Shown here: piece after piece, positions 12,878 through 24,900 of the stretch
Layout: each line of letters starts with the position of its first letter
How positions within the stretch are numbered: position 1 is the first letter of the stretch
Origin: Erythroxylum novogranatense
Taxonomy: Eukaryota > Streptophyta > Magnoliopsida > Malpighiales > Erythroxylaceae
NCBI GenBank assembly: GCA_029891385.1
Contig: CM057228.1
Span: 61,923,023-61,987,022 of the forward strand
Length of the DNA stretch: 64,000 nucleotides
Direction of reading: 5' to 3'
Translations under genes and position numbers: made by a program
The notes under the pieces: model-generated
The model's input: only the letters and a program-made list of their open reading frames with translations
The model's database searches: none
What the model was told of the DNA's origin: nothing

Positions 12878-12883
12878 CCTAAA

Positions 12884-14404
12884 TGTAACACCCCACTCTC
12901 ACGTGACCCGAACCCGATATCATTGGTGATATCCGAGTCCGTGCCCCGCGAGGGTGGCGTACTACATCAGTTAGTAAAACTCGGTATACAATTTTTTTTA
13001 TTGAAATACATTCCACGTTAAAAGGAAGTAGTTTCAGTTATTACACATTCGCGCGAAACAAGCAGCAAACAGTAGTAAATCTTTGCAGTTATAGGTATTA
13101 CTATCATTTAGCAATACTTTACAAGAACCATGAAATACAAATGCAAATCAGTTTACAACGATTGCGGAATACAATTATGAGACACTAATGCGGGCGTGAA
13201 TCGATCCCCACCTCTATCCTTCACTTGCCTACAGAGAGACATACTCCGTGTCGAACGGGTACTCTTCAAGTCTGAAAAATAGATTGCAATTTTGGATGAG
13301 TTTGCGAACTCAATGAGGAACCATCATCGATGGTTCTCTCAATTCATGCATCACATAATCAATTCACAAGTAATAAGGCGATTGCAGTAATACTACGATC
13401 TCGATCCGCGAATATATCTGATACAATACAAGAAACCCATTTCGGTATTCGGTCCGAAGAATGATGCAATGCATATGTGACTCTTTTCCGCTTTAATTAC
13501 GATGTTGTGACCGAGCGTAAGCAGATTCGATGATCGAGAGAAGCGTCTGGGAGAATTATCTCCTTGAGCTCAGGTTCGTTTGAGATTTGAGCTCTAGGCT
13601 CGTTTCAGTATCAGTGGCGACTCGATTCACAATTTTCCTTTATCAGTTTATGCATCTGTGTATGAATGCACATGCCCAGTTACAACATTCCCATAAACCG
13701 TTAACCATTCATAGTCAAGTACAGTCAATTAACAGTCAGTATGCTCAAGTAACAGTCCATAATTTACAATAATGAACAGTTCATATTTGACAATCAATCA
13801 CAGTCAGGCAGATAGGTCACACAATGTACACATTCCTAGTCCCGCCATTATCTCCATATTTGACAAGTAATAATTGAGAAACTCATCTAGGTTACTCACC
13901 TATTACTTCCGAGCTAATGCTAGGAAGTCTCTGCTACGTCGGTCGATCGACGCTCCAGTTGTGTCGCTATAAGAATCAGAGAACAAAACAATCACTAAAT
14001 ATCCAATCCGAGTTAATTAATGATGCACATGTAGGTGAAAATGCATGTTCATGAGATTCCCAATCCTAATCCCATTTTTTTCCATCAAAAAAATCCGTTT
14101 AAAAATTAGAAATCCAATGGCGCTGACGGCGCTCAATTTGGACCTCTATTGGTCCCAAATTAAATAAAACAGTGATGAAATACCCATTTCCCGGACACCC
14201 GTCAATTTCCCGTCCAAAAATTTCCAATCTCTCATAAAATGAAATTAAATATTCAGTGAATCCGATGCCTCAAGAATCAGGTCAATCGGACGTCGGACGG
14301 AAAAGATTTGAGCAAAAGACCACAAAAAATCAAATAAAATAATTACTATATATATATATATATATAGATTTGAGCAAAAGACCACAAAAATCAAATAAAA
14401 TAAT

Positions 14405-14455
<51 letters not shown>

Positions 14456-16774
14456 CCCTTATTTCCTTCTCTTTTCCTTTTTCCATCGACATTCTAACTA
14501 GCATATCTCTTTACACACAATTCAGAAAATTACAAACCATACCTCGTTGGAAAGATCATGAAACCCTCTACAAGTTTTATGAAGACTATAAAAATCAAAT
14601 TTACCCCTAAGGGTGTCAAAAATTCAATTGAAACTTCTGCCCATTCAAAACCTATCAAAACAGAACAGTACTTGGTAAATTCAGTAACTTCCATTCTCTT
14701 CAGTAAAAAATTACACAATAAATATGCTCAAAAATATCACAATGTTTTCCACAACTTTCATCAACAAATCAAAATCAAATTCAATTGTTAACTAGGTCAA
14801 ATAATTCAATCAATGATGCTGCCCCAGAAATCACCCAATATGGACAGTAATGTTCTATCAAGCATAACTCCCTGTACACAAGTCAAAAAAATAACTATCT
14901 TATATCATTGGAAAGATAAAACCACATACTTCAAGTTTCATGAAGAGATTAAGAGCCAATTCCATCTTTAACCAATTCAAAACTGCCAAACAAGTTTCAT
15001 TGATCGTAGGCTTAATAACCTAATCTGATTCAGTGTTTGAAAACTCATAACTTCCAAATATGATCTCTAAAAATCACATGCTATATACCATTTTCAAGAT
15101 CAATGTTTCCTATACAACTCTTCAGAAGGTCACTCAAGCCAATTCAATTCACAAAAATTGATAAAATTGCTTCCAATCAGAATGCTCACAAACCGACATT
15201 TCAGCTAGGTTTCACTAAAATGCATTTTACCAGCCAATAGTCATCAATGCATATCTCCCAATATACATATCTAAAAATTGCAAAATCAGTGGGAATGGAA
15301 AGATAACTTGATAAGCTTCAACTTTCATCTAGACCATTTTCCCTAATTCCTTCTCAATTAATTTAAAAAATCATCAAAACTCCTAGGTCAACAATCAGGA
15401 TCATCGTTCACATAAGTCCCAAGAAGTAACTTTCCAAGCCAAATTTCAACCCCTTAAGGCTAAAATTAGACAATACCTATTTCACATAAAAATGTAGCCA
15501 ACAAACCAAAGTTTCATTTGGAACAAACCGCACCTCATTTGCACAACCACTCAATTCGTTATAGCAAAAACACTAAACCATGTACAAATGACAATTTCCA
15601 GCTTTGATTCTCAATTCAATTCCTTTCTTTCCAATGTCAATTCTACTTCACTTAGCACTCAATTTACCTTCCTATTCAACCAAAATTTCATCAAACACTT
15701 CACCTCAACATAACCTATAAAATTTCAGCATCATATTCAATCATTTTCTTTTAAGTATTAATCTTCTAACCTTACTCAAATCACTTTAAAACCACAATTC
15801 ACACTAATCATCTTAACTTATTTATGTCTTACACAAACATACCCAACAATTCAACCCATAGGTTTCATGACCTTCATGCATCATACATCATATATAATGA
15901 AAAATAACTTCCAATCAAAGCAACTAACTACTAATTCATTCATGAAATACATAAGTAAACCTTAAACCATATACTTACCTAATCAAAGCTTCCAACTCTT
16001 CAATTCTCCAACTATTTTACTTCCTCTACTTAATCCTCATGCATGGTGATTATGGAAAGAAGATAGAGGGCTTAAGCTTTCAAGCATGAAAGGGAAGCAC
16101 TAAGGTAGGAGAAGGGTGATTTAGCTAAAGCCAAAGGAAAAACCCAATGAAAAAGATGAAGGGAGAGTTTCAGATGTAATGAAGAAATAAACAAGAATTT
16201 GATCTTTTTCACTCCTTTTATCAATGAAGTTGCCGAAATCATGGCTAGGAACAAGACAAAAACATTAAAACTCTTTAGGACACTTGGCCATTGGAGGAGA
16301 AGTGAGGAAAAGTCAAACCATCATTCCAATTTTTGAAAAAAATACAACAATTACCAAGCAATTCAAGCCAATTTCGGTTCCAACAAATTTTAAGGGTCCA
16401 CTTTTAGGTCCCACCAAAATAATTAATAGTTTAGTACCAAATAACAGTAGAAAATCAACCGGTTCGCCACTTGGTGATTTTTTTTTCCGATCCAGGAATT
16501 TTCTCCGGAAAATTCCAGAAAAATTCCTAAAAATATAAAACACTCAATGGCGCACTCAGAACAATTTTCAAACCCAATAACCACGTTAATCACAATAAAA
16601 TTGCAGTAGGCACATCTACCGGGAATGTCATGTATGCATGTACCGAAATTTGCATGTGCACAATTTCACTGTTTACTAATACTAGTATACATGAACAATA
16701 CTAATTAATCCCTATCAATCTCATCCTATGAAAATTTACTATTTTACCCTTCCTATCAGGGGTTGGATGTTACA
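12884..16774 (-). repeat. 5' LTR of the LARD-type element (3891 bp)
   Basis: About 70 bp longer than its partner. Most of the excess comes from a tandem duplication unique to this copy: 'gatttgagcaaaagaccaca' plus the TA run is present twice (about 14307-14366 and 14367-14453). Other differences are scattered substitutions and small indels, which suggests an insertion that is old but not ancient. Leader hairpins are at 13297-13312 and 13314-13341. Confidence 0.9.
14347..14453. repeat. duplicated and expanded TA microsatellite
   Basis: Two TA runs (14347-14366 and 14408-14453) separated by a second copy of the 40-bp flank. The other LTR has one short run. Confidence 0.9.
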
Positions 16775-16779
16775 ATTAT

Positions 16780-17099
16780 AGTGCATTTTCTTTCTCCTTA
16801 TCCTTTTTGTTTACGAAACATATAAGTTATGCAATAGTTCAAAATAGTTGCATTTCTATTTAGAAAATACATAAGATTTTGTTACAAAATGCTTCCATTT
16901 TGGTTGATGACCAAATAATTAATTTTAATCTAAAATGTAGTCAATTTGTTACAAAATAATTGCATTTTAGTTAGTGATAAGACAATCAACTTCAAACTAA
17001 AATGCAATCATTTAAGTTTTTTTTGGAAAAAGTAATAACTCATTAAAAACTCTTAGAAACTGACATATGGCCACACGAGTAAAACATGCACCACAAACT
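16780..17099. repeat. degenerate tandem-repeat-like spacer
   Basis: No gene. Between about 16835 and 17005 the strings 'tgttacaaaat', 'ttgcattttag' and 'gatgaccaa/gataagacaa' recur, suggesting two or three diverged units. Confidence 0.4.
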
Positions 17100-17845
17100 C
17101 TAAGTGTTGGACCCCGCTCGCGGAGCCCAACTTTGGATCATGAAACGCGAGCTTAAACTAATGGAATTTCCTTGACCATCATCGGTTCATCTTTATGCTT
17201 GATACCATAAATGTTGGACCCCGTTTGCAGAGCCCAACTATTATTCCGAAAATCATAAACCGTGAGGGTGCGTAATACCTTAAAGGATTATTGCATTGAC
17301 CCTTATTAATCATCATCTCAAAAGAGTGGAGTGCCCATACCAGTCAATCACCAAATTTACAATTTAATTATTCAAAACAATTGTAGCTCAACATTTCTAA
17401 TTTAATTTGAAGTAAGAACTATCTCAATTGGAACTCTATAGAAGAAGTTATGCTTAAAAATCCAAAGTGTGTTCATGCCCCAATCATGCTCTCCCAACCG
17501 ACCTCTCACTTTCTTTCAATAAAATTTTTTCAAATCAACTCCAAAAGATCCCAATTTTCATGGAGAGATAGATACATGTGTTAGGAAGCTATCGCTTTAA
17601 GAATCACCTCATTCAGAGATCGGATGAGGAAGTTATAACCAAAAGAATCCAACATATTTATGTCCTTAATCATTCTGTACCTCTCCTGGCCCAATTGCCA
17701 TAACTTTTTCTAAAATTGTCGGATTAAGTTAGTTCTTTGACCATTTGAAAGAAGACTTTTAGATCTACAACTTTTATGAATACCATAAAGTGAGATTTTG
17801 CCTCTAAAAGGGTAAAACATCATAATTTACTGAAGTTATCCCGTG

Positions 17846-17984
17846 AATGTCCATTTAACGGACATTGTCGAGGCTAGGAGCCAAATTTGGCCGAGAAAGT
17901 CCGTTTAACGAACATAGGCTGGCTTAGGAGTCCTTTCTCACCAGAGAAGGTCTGTTTAATGAACCTAAAGTCTGTCTAATAGAC
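17846..17984. repeat. array of TTTAA-centred inverted repeats in LTR
   Basis: AATGTCC-ATTTAAC-GGACATT (17846-17866) is followed by GTCCGTTTAACGAAC (about 17899), GTCTGTTTAATGAAC (about 17950) and GTCTGTCTAATAGAC (about 17970). A 10-bp palindrome CCAAATTTGG is at 17881-17890. Confidence 0.75.
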
Positions 17985-18871
17985 ATAGGGGTTCCTAAAG
18001 CCCCTCCAAAGCCTCTCCAATGCTTCCTACATCCAATATAACCTCATATTCACTCTTAATCTTCCCAATTTTACTTCTTCTAATGTTATATCACTTCTAA
18101 AACATTCAATTACCAATTTGATTTCATAAATCCCCCAAATCTCAACTCAAGTAATTCATCTCACACAATAATTCTCATCATTCACCATAGCTATCCTGTT
18201 CATATTTCCCATGTAGCATCATCACTTATAATGCTCATATCTCTCAACTCTGATACCTAAAATTGACATACTTATAGCTTCGGAAAGTTAAAAGGATAAG
18301 CTACAACTTTCCTAAACACAACTTGGTCTAATTCTACCTAAATCAATACAGTTTTCCTTTTGAAGCTAGAACACAATTCTTACCCTTATGAAAAAACTTT
18401 AAAATTGTCCTATTTTCACTTCCTCTATGCAACATCATTTTATAACCCTTTAAATTCCAACTTTTCTTCATCCACTTTTAAATCTCAGCTCATTTGACTT
18501 GTCACATTTAGCTACACCTCATCATTCATAATTCCTAGGTGGCTTTTCCATAACATCTCACTTATATATATATATCAACCATTGATGCTCAACATTCATC
18601 ATCTTCATCCATATACAAATTTACATTTCATGTCCATACACAAATCCATTCTTCATTAACATCATCAATTAAGAGTTTTACAAACTTTAATGACATTTCA
18701 AGCCACAATATATTAATATTCCAAAATCTCCAAATTACACAAGATACTTGAATAATCATTGCTTAAAATGCAATTACGGCTTTGTTTTACATCAATTACT
18801 CCCAAACAAAACAAAGCATGCAAATTCAGATTTATGCCTTGATTTACTTTCACTTGATCTCTTGCTCATCA

Positions 18872-19282
18872 CCTGAATAGGGGAAAGAGAGTGGGGGTGA
18901 GCTTTAAGGCTTGTAGATAACATGTTTATAACGAATAATAAGCAAAGTTGTTCAAAAAGTTCAATCTTATAGAAAATTCTTATTGAATCATAAAACGCAT
19001 GTTTCTCAAAATTTTTGTCATTTAATCAAAATCACAACAACACACAATTTATGCAATTTTCAAATTGTTCACGATTCAGAAACACATAAGCACATCAGAG
19101 ATAGTTTGGGTGGATCCAAAACAGAACGTACTATACATTTCTCCTAAGGGTCCTGTGTAGCCGTGAATAGAACGTACTAACGCAATCCCACATAATAGTT
19201 TTGCGTAGCCGTGAACTTATGGGAGTCCGCGAGGGAGCTCTATGCCACTAGCAAGAAGGCGGGAGAAGCCTTTAGACTAGTG
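18872..19282 (-). other. leader structure block of the Tekay-like LTR
   Basis: A pyrimidine-tract/CAG site in minus sense lies at about 18872-18896. A weak hairpin (tgagctttaaggctt) lies at about 18898. A strong two-tier hairpin lies at 19246-19282: outer stem CACTAG/CTAGTG, inner stem AAGGC/GCCTT, apical loop GGGAGAA. The order matches the block in the other LTR families. Confidence 0.55.
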
Positions 19283-20722
19283 CATTTGACATACTTAGGG
19301 GACCACCACAAACCTACATAATCATGCATCTCATAACTTGCAAACCATTTGTCCAAATAACACATTTTGAAATCTTGTCTTTCATAAGCATGACATATTT
19401 CATATGCATTTCTATCATCACTTCACAATTCATCATAAAAATTCATACATCAAAACATATAGCAATCTCATAAATCATTCAAAAGCAATAAAAGAAACAT
19501 TTATGAAGTAATTGAAATCATTTTTCTTTCTTGATTTGAACAAAAACAACAATGGCTCATTACTTAATTATAAACATGAAACCCACCTTATTTCCTTGCT
19601 TGAAAACCTTGCTAAAAAACCTTTACTCTTGCTCCTCTTGCCTCTCTTGATGTTCTTTAACATTGACACAAAAATCCCCAAATCAAGAGGCATTCCAATT
19701 GAGAAACCCATAAGACAAATTCACTAAAATTGATCCTAAAATCCTTAAACCCATACATTTCTTAAACTATATGAACCAAAGCCCTATAAAAAATTCAAAG
19801 ATTTTAAATCCCAGTTACCTTAGATCTTCCCAAATGAAGAGTTTGCTGGCTTTAATGGAAGCCCTCATCCTCCTCTTCCTTTTTTCTTCTTGAACAAACT
19901 TCAAAATCTCTCTTGAAAACCAAGAAATGGAGAACCCTAACTTTTTCTTCTTTTTTCTCTCCTTTCTCTCTTTTTCGTGCTTCTCTCTCTCTCTCCTTTC
20001 ATTCACGTTTTTGCCTCTTCCAAATGTAAGACACTCTTTTCTTCTTCCTTTTATACCATTAATGATTGAACAATGTCTATTTTACCCTTACTTATATGCC
20101 TTGTAACTTAAATACTTAAGTGACTTGCCAATTTTGCCCCTCATGAAATCTTGCCACCTTAATACTATAATTCAATTAAGCTACGTCATAAAACCTTACT
20201 CACATTAACATCCTAATTAACTCCACAAAATTACTTTATTAAGACCCTAAAATTCACTTAAGTCATTGCCTAACTTCTTCCAAAAATCAAGACCTTTTTC
20301 TGATCATGTAATTGACGGAATTAGATAACAATCCCTTTTAGAACAATGTTCCTCATTATCATCAATTTTCTAATATCATCAAAATCATTCAATTTAGTTC
20401 GGAAATCTGAAAGTCATATCTCAAACTTTTCCAAACTGTTTTTATACTAAAACAATATTATGTACTCAACTTCCATCCAAAAATTGATATTCTTAGAGAC
20501 TAAATTAAAACTCAATTTCATCAAAAAATTTGTAGCCTTATCTCTCTAGTTTACTCCAAATCAAATATCATCTCATTTGGATAACTAGAAAAAAAGTTAT
20601 GGCTAAAACACTGAATTATACTCAGTGAACATGTGTTCAACTACATTTTCCAGCTTATAACTTTCAACATTTCACATATAATAATTCTAATTTTCAAGAA
20701 AAGTTTGGAGTCCAACGCTAAG

Positions 20723-21600
20723 TGCAATAGAGGGTCTAATGAAAATTTTAAATAAATTATAGGTTAATTTCTTAAAATAAAAACTTGAGGACTAATATAC
20801 ATCCAATATTAAAGTTGAAAGACCATATTTGACTTTTTAATAAAAATATTATTATCTCATTTATTTTCAATAATAATAATAATAATAATGATGATGGTGA
20901 TAATAGTGGTAATAATAATAATAGCGATATAGACTAATAATAATAATAACATCAACAACCTTATGAGATTTGCTAAGTGTCTAATGTATTTTTATTTCAA
21001 TATTAATTTATCTCTTCAAAATCAAGCACAATTATGTTCCATTCTTTTTTAAATAATTATTTACAAAATTAATATTTAGAAAATTATTTGGTTCTACTTT
21101 TGTTTTTCTATTGCAATTTTCAGTTTTGTTTTCATTTTTTGTTCATGTTTTTCTTTGAAATAAAAACAAAAACCTGTTTAGTTGTGAATGTTAATGTAGT
21201 TATATTTTTATCACTAATAATAATTGTATTTTAGATAAAACTTAAAGATAAATTATTTTAATTACATAAATTTATTTAATCTCTTATATAATATTTATTA
21301 ACAAATTATTAATAAAATTATGTTATTTTAATAAAATAAATATTTTAAATTTTAAATTTTATTTATAAATTAATATTTATTTGAAATATATTTTAATTAT
21401 TAAATAAAATTTTATTTGAATATTTATATATTTTAAATTTAATTATATATAATTTAATTATAAAAATTAAATAAAATTAAATTATTGATAATTTTATTGA
21501 TAAGAAATTTAAATTTATTAAATATATAACTATAATGTTGAATTAAATTATTCATAATTTTATTAAAATAAATAATTAAATAATATATATTTAAATAATA
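20723..21600. other. AT-rich intergenic DNA upstream of PEL1
   Basis: No gene is seen. It includes an AAT microsatellite and a very AT-rich stretch (about 21240-21620). Poly-T-rich text near 21100-21175 and A-rich text near 21610-21700 are loosely complementary, but no clear terminal inverted repeat could be fixed. Confidence 0.5.
20869..20950. repeat. AAT/TAA trinucleotide microsatellite
   Basis: Interrupted (AAT)n run with GAT/GGT variants. Confidence 0.9.
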
Positions 21601-21957
21601 GTAAATCAGATTATGAAAACAAAAAAAGGAAACAAAATCATTTTTATAGTTTTCATAATTTTGAAAACTAGAAGAAACCAAAATTAAAACAGAAGCTAAA
21701 AATTCAAATAAATAATACTTTCTATCGAATTTAAAAATAAAACAGAAAATTAAAAATAAAAATAGAATTGACTATTTATGAAAATTAAACATAATTTATT
21801 CGGCAAGACTAGAGTAGGACTTATTCATATCTACCAAATAGTAAGACGGTGGCGTCTCCAAAATTGTATAGGAAAAGGAATGGGAAAACGTAATAGATAA
21901 ATACATGCAAATTTTGTTCGACGAGATGAGATTGAAAATTTGGTGAGAGCAGAGGTC
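21601..21957 (+). promoter_or_regulatory. presumed PEL1 promoter and 5' UTR
   Basis: This stretch lies directly upstream of the PEL1 start codon. No convincing TATA box or other named element could be fixed. Base composition changes from very AT-rich to mixed at about 21790, a plausible start of the transcribed leader. Confidence 0.3.
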
Positions 21958-24900
21958 ATGAAGATCACTAGAAGGGACATAGTACCCGACGGTCCTGGCA
22001 GCGTTAAAGTATGGAAGCTTCCATCTTTCTTGGTTCTTTGATTCCAATCGTCAAACAAATTGTTGGGATTTAATGTATGTCTCTATCTTTGTGCAGCTTA
22101 CACCGGTTGATTCAGATGATTTATGGTTTGCTTATAATCTCATATCTTCGGGAGATACTGTTATGTCCGTTACTGTCAGGTCTCTAATTTCTCTCCCGCA
22201 AATATTTTGTAAAATTCTTTGTTATTTATGTTTTTGGAAGCGCTTCAATTGACTTCTTGATAATAAGTTTCGAGTGTTTGTTAGAAAGTTCAAATCTTTT
22301 TGTTCCTTTTTTGGTTTTATCGTTCCAAGTCATTTCTAATTGTGTTTGCTTTTTCTACGAAATTATGGAATTCATAATGGATATAGTTCCAGCGATATAG
22401 TCATAGTTATGAAATTCCTTTTGTGCATAGGAAAGTTTTAAGACAGATGGCTTCTGGTGGAAGAGACGCAGAACGGGTGAAGTTGAAGTTGGAAATTGTA
22501 GTTGAGGTATGCATATATGGCTACTTAAATAAGGGGACAACATGGTCATGCACTTGCCCTTATGCATTTCTTTTAAAGTAATTATTTTTGTAAAACTTGC
22601 AATCTTTAGGTATTTGTTTGAAGATTATTCCTTTATGTAGCTCTTAATTGTTTCTGGTTCACTCTTATTAAGACCATAGAATATGATAAAGTTGGCTCGG
22701 TCATGCGGATACGTGGAAAGAACATCTTGGAGAATGAGTATGTGAAGGTATGTGCAGCCATACCTTTTTGGTAAATCTCGTATTACACAATGGACAAACT
22801 TGTTCTTTTGTGGATGTTTTAATTGTTGGATTGCAGATTGGAGCGTACCACACTTTGGAACTCGAGCTACATAGACCCTTTGTTTTAAGAAAGGTGTGCT
22901 GCTGTTTTCTTTTTTTTAAAATTAGCCTTTTGTCTTTCCTAATCTTTTTCTGATAGGCAAGAGTTATGCTCTGACAAACTCATTGGGAAAACTTGTTCCA
23001 GATATTAAGATTAACATCACAAGATGATCCTGCTTTCTCTTGTTTTCTTTTGGTCTTATTTTTTAGCACTTCAGTAGTTTAATAAACAAAGTTTTCATCA
23101 CCCAAAGAATTTGTGCTCTCACAAACTTCAAATAGTGTAATTTCTCATTGACTGGCATGAACATTTTTTTGTTAAATCAGTAAGAGAATGAAATTAATAA
23201 TAAAGGAGAGTATGTACAAGCTAGAGAGAATAAGATCTCTCAGTACAACAATCGCAGAAAAGACCCCCTGGATACAGTAAACAACAAAGAGGAAAGGTGC
23301 TCAAATGGCAGGACATCAAACTGCTTGTCTGGATCCTATGCCTCCTGGAGACCCGAAATGCATACAGGACACACAGGCAACAGAAACAAGTTGTAAAGGG
23401 ACCTACAAGCTATGTCCCAATTAAGAGCACAAAAAGCTACAAACCAGAACTCTCAAACCAAGCAAAACAATGATCTGCTTGCCTAAAGCTCACGGTTATG
23501 GGAATGCTGGAGTGAGTTGCTTTTGTTAGGCCTTGTTACCTTCAGAGTCAGTCAGCTTACTGCAGGTGTCCCCCTCTGGCTGCATTGGCGAACTGGATAT
23601 TGTGTACCTGAAATAGCAACTGCATAGATATGATAGGAAAAAGAAAAACTCTCTGGCCTTACCTACACTCATTGTTAACTCTGAGTTGCTCCTAAATCTG
23701 GGTGAGAACTCTAGCTATCAACCCATCCACATCCATGGCTTCATCTGTGAAAGACCTGGCATTGCGTTCTTTCCAAAGGGAGCAGACTGCTGATGAAAGG
23801 ATGATTGGGAGAATAGAGGGCATGCTATGAGGGTAGGATTGGTTCAACCAAGGGGGAATGCAATGGAGTGTTAGATGTGGAGGGAGGGTTAGATGGAAGT
23901 AGGACAGGCAATATGCCCACACAGTTTGGGAGTAGGGGCAGGCAAAGAATAAGTGGGCAATGGTTTCATTGTCTTGGAGGCATAAGGAGCAATAATTAGG
24001 GGTATGAAGGAAGGGAAGACGATCTCTGGTTTGTAGTTTGCCACAGAATGCCAACCATAAGATGAAGGCGCACCGGGGACTGTTGCCATTGTACCAAACT
24101 AGGGAATGCCAAGGACGGATAGGTATGGGGGTTCTGAGAAAGGAATAGGCTGAGGAATTGGAATACTCAACCTGTGAAGCAGACCCAGCTAACCACTCTA
24201 AACAATCTGGTTGAGATGTATTGGGAATTTAAGGAATAGGATCCAAAGAACCCAATGTCTCAGCTATGAGCTCTTGCCAGCTCCACCTGTTATTCCTTAT
24301 CACCTCTGACACCATGGCTGCCATGGGAAGTCCAGAACGATTAATAGCCCTTGGAGTAGAGAAGTGCTGGAGAATGCCTCGCGGATGCCATGGATCCTGC
24401 CAAAAGTTAGTAGAAACTCCATTGCCTATCCTAAATCTAAATTGGTTCCCTAATTGATCTCTCACTGACAAAATTTTCCGCCAACTCCACGAACTATTGC
24501 TAGACGGTTGGATACTCCAAAAATTGCCCCTCCTCAGAATAATAAAATGAACCCATTTCACCCAAAGTGCTTCAGGATCATTAAACAGAATCCAAATCCT
24601 ATTGCCAAGTAACACAGAATTCCAAGTAGACAAGTGTTTAATCCCTAATCCTCCTTCCTTTTTGGACTTACAAATGTCAGACCATTTAACCTTAGCACAG
24701 GTAGAAGAAGTACTCGACCCCGACCAAAGAAAAGCCCTAAGTTTAGCCTCTAAATCCTTAAGAATAGAAGAAGGTAGGATAAATATGGAAGACCAATAGA
24801 CCTGAAAGGAGGACAGCACCGAAATGATCAGTTGAAGCCTACCAGCATAGGATAGGGATTTATTGGTCCACTTATTAATTCTAGCTTCAAGTTTCTCCAC

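Larger units (their letters stand above)
9075..12883 (-). other. non-coding interior of the LARD-type element
   Basis: 3809 bp with no supported gene. The longest frames are about 60-80 codons and resemble no retroelement protein. The plus strand is clearly pyrimidine-rich and G-poor (many 'ttcact', 'cattta', 'tcagtt' strings), so the element RNA would be purine-rich. Only the first bases inside the LTR (about 9090-9110) resemble the 3' terminus of a Tekay-like pol region. Confidence 0.75.
5254..16774 (-). mobile_element. complete non-autonomous LTR retrotransposon of LARD type
   Basis: The element is 11,521 bp, bounded by LTRs that begin TGTAACACCCC and end GATGTTACA, and flanked by a perfect 5-bp duplication ATTAT (5249-5253 and 16775-16779). 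Orientation is minus. A primer-binding site matching initiator tRNA-Met (TGGTATCAGAGC in minus sense) is at 12866-12877, next to the LTR starting at 12884. A polypurine tract lies next to the other LTR at 9075-9092. The 3.8 kb interior has no gag or pol motif in any frame. Very long LTRs, intact priming signals and a non-coding interior fit the LARD class (large retrotransposon derivatives). It must have been copied by enzymes of a relative, probably Tekay-like, since the PPT-side text 'aatttcgaggacgaaatt' is typical of that lineage. Confidence 0.88.
17105..20717 (-). mobile_element. Tekay-like LTR element with nearly all of its interior deleted
   Basis: Flanked by a 5-bp duplication CTAAG (17100-17104 and 20718-20722). 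One whole LTR occupies 17212-20717 (3506 bp; starts TGTTGGACCCC, ends GTCCAACG, where the last A looks mutated to G). Immediately outside it, 17198-17209 reads as a decayed Met primer site ('gataccata', minus sense tatggtatc). Then about 60 bp of leader is followed by only the last ~45 bp of the other LTR, starting TGTTGGACCCC at 17105. The interior was therefore removed by a deletion, not by clean LTR-LTR recombination. Frames inside it (19512-19727, 19815-20006) have no supporting evidence. Confidence 0.8.

Noticed and set aside
17846..17984. possible CRISPR-like array
   Set aside because: Units are palindromes of unequal sequence with no uniform spacers, and the context is a plant LTR.
19512..20006. 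small frames at 19512-19727 (+) and 19815-20006 (-)
   Set aside because: They lie inside the Tekay-like LTR, are low-complexity or Lys/Arg/Glu-rich, and have no support.
21100..21700. possible MITE upstream of PEL1
   Set aside because: The poly-T and poly-A flanks are only loosely complementary and no target duplication could be fixed.
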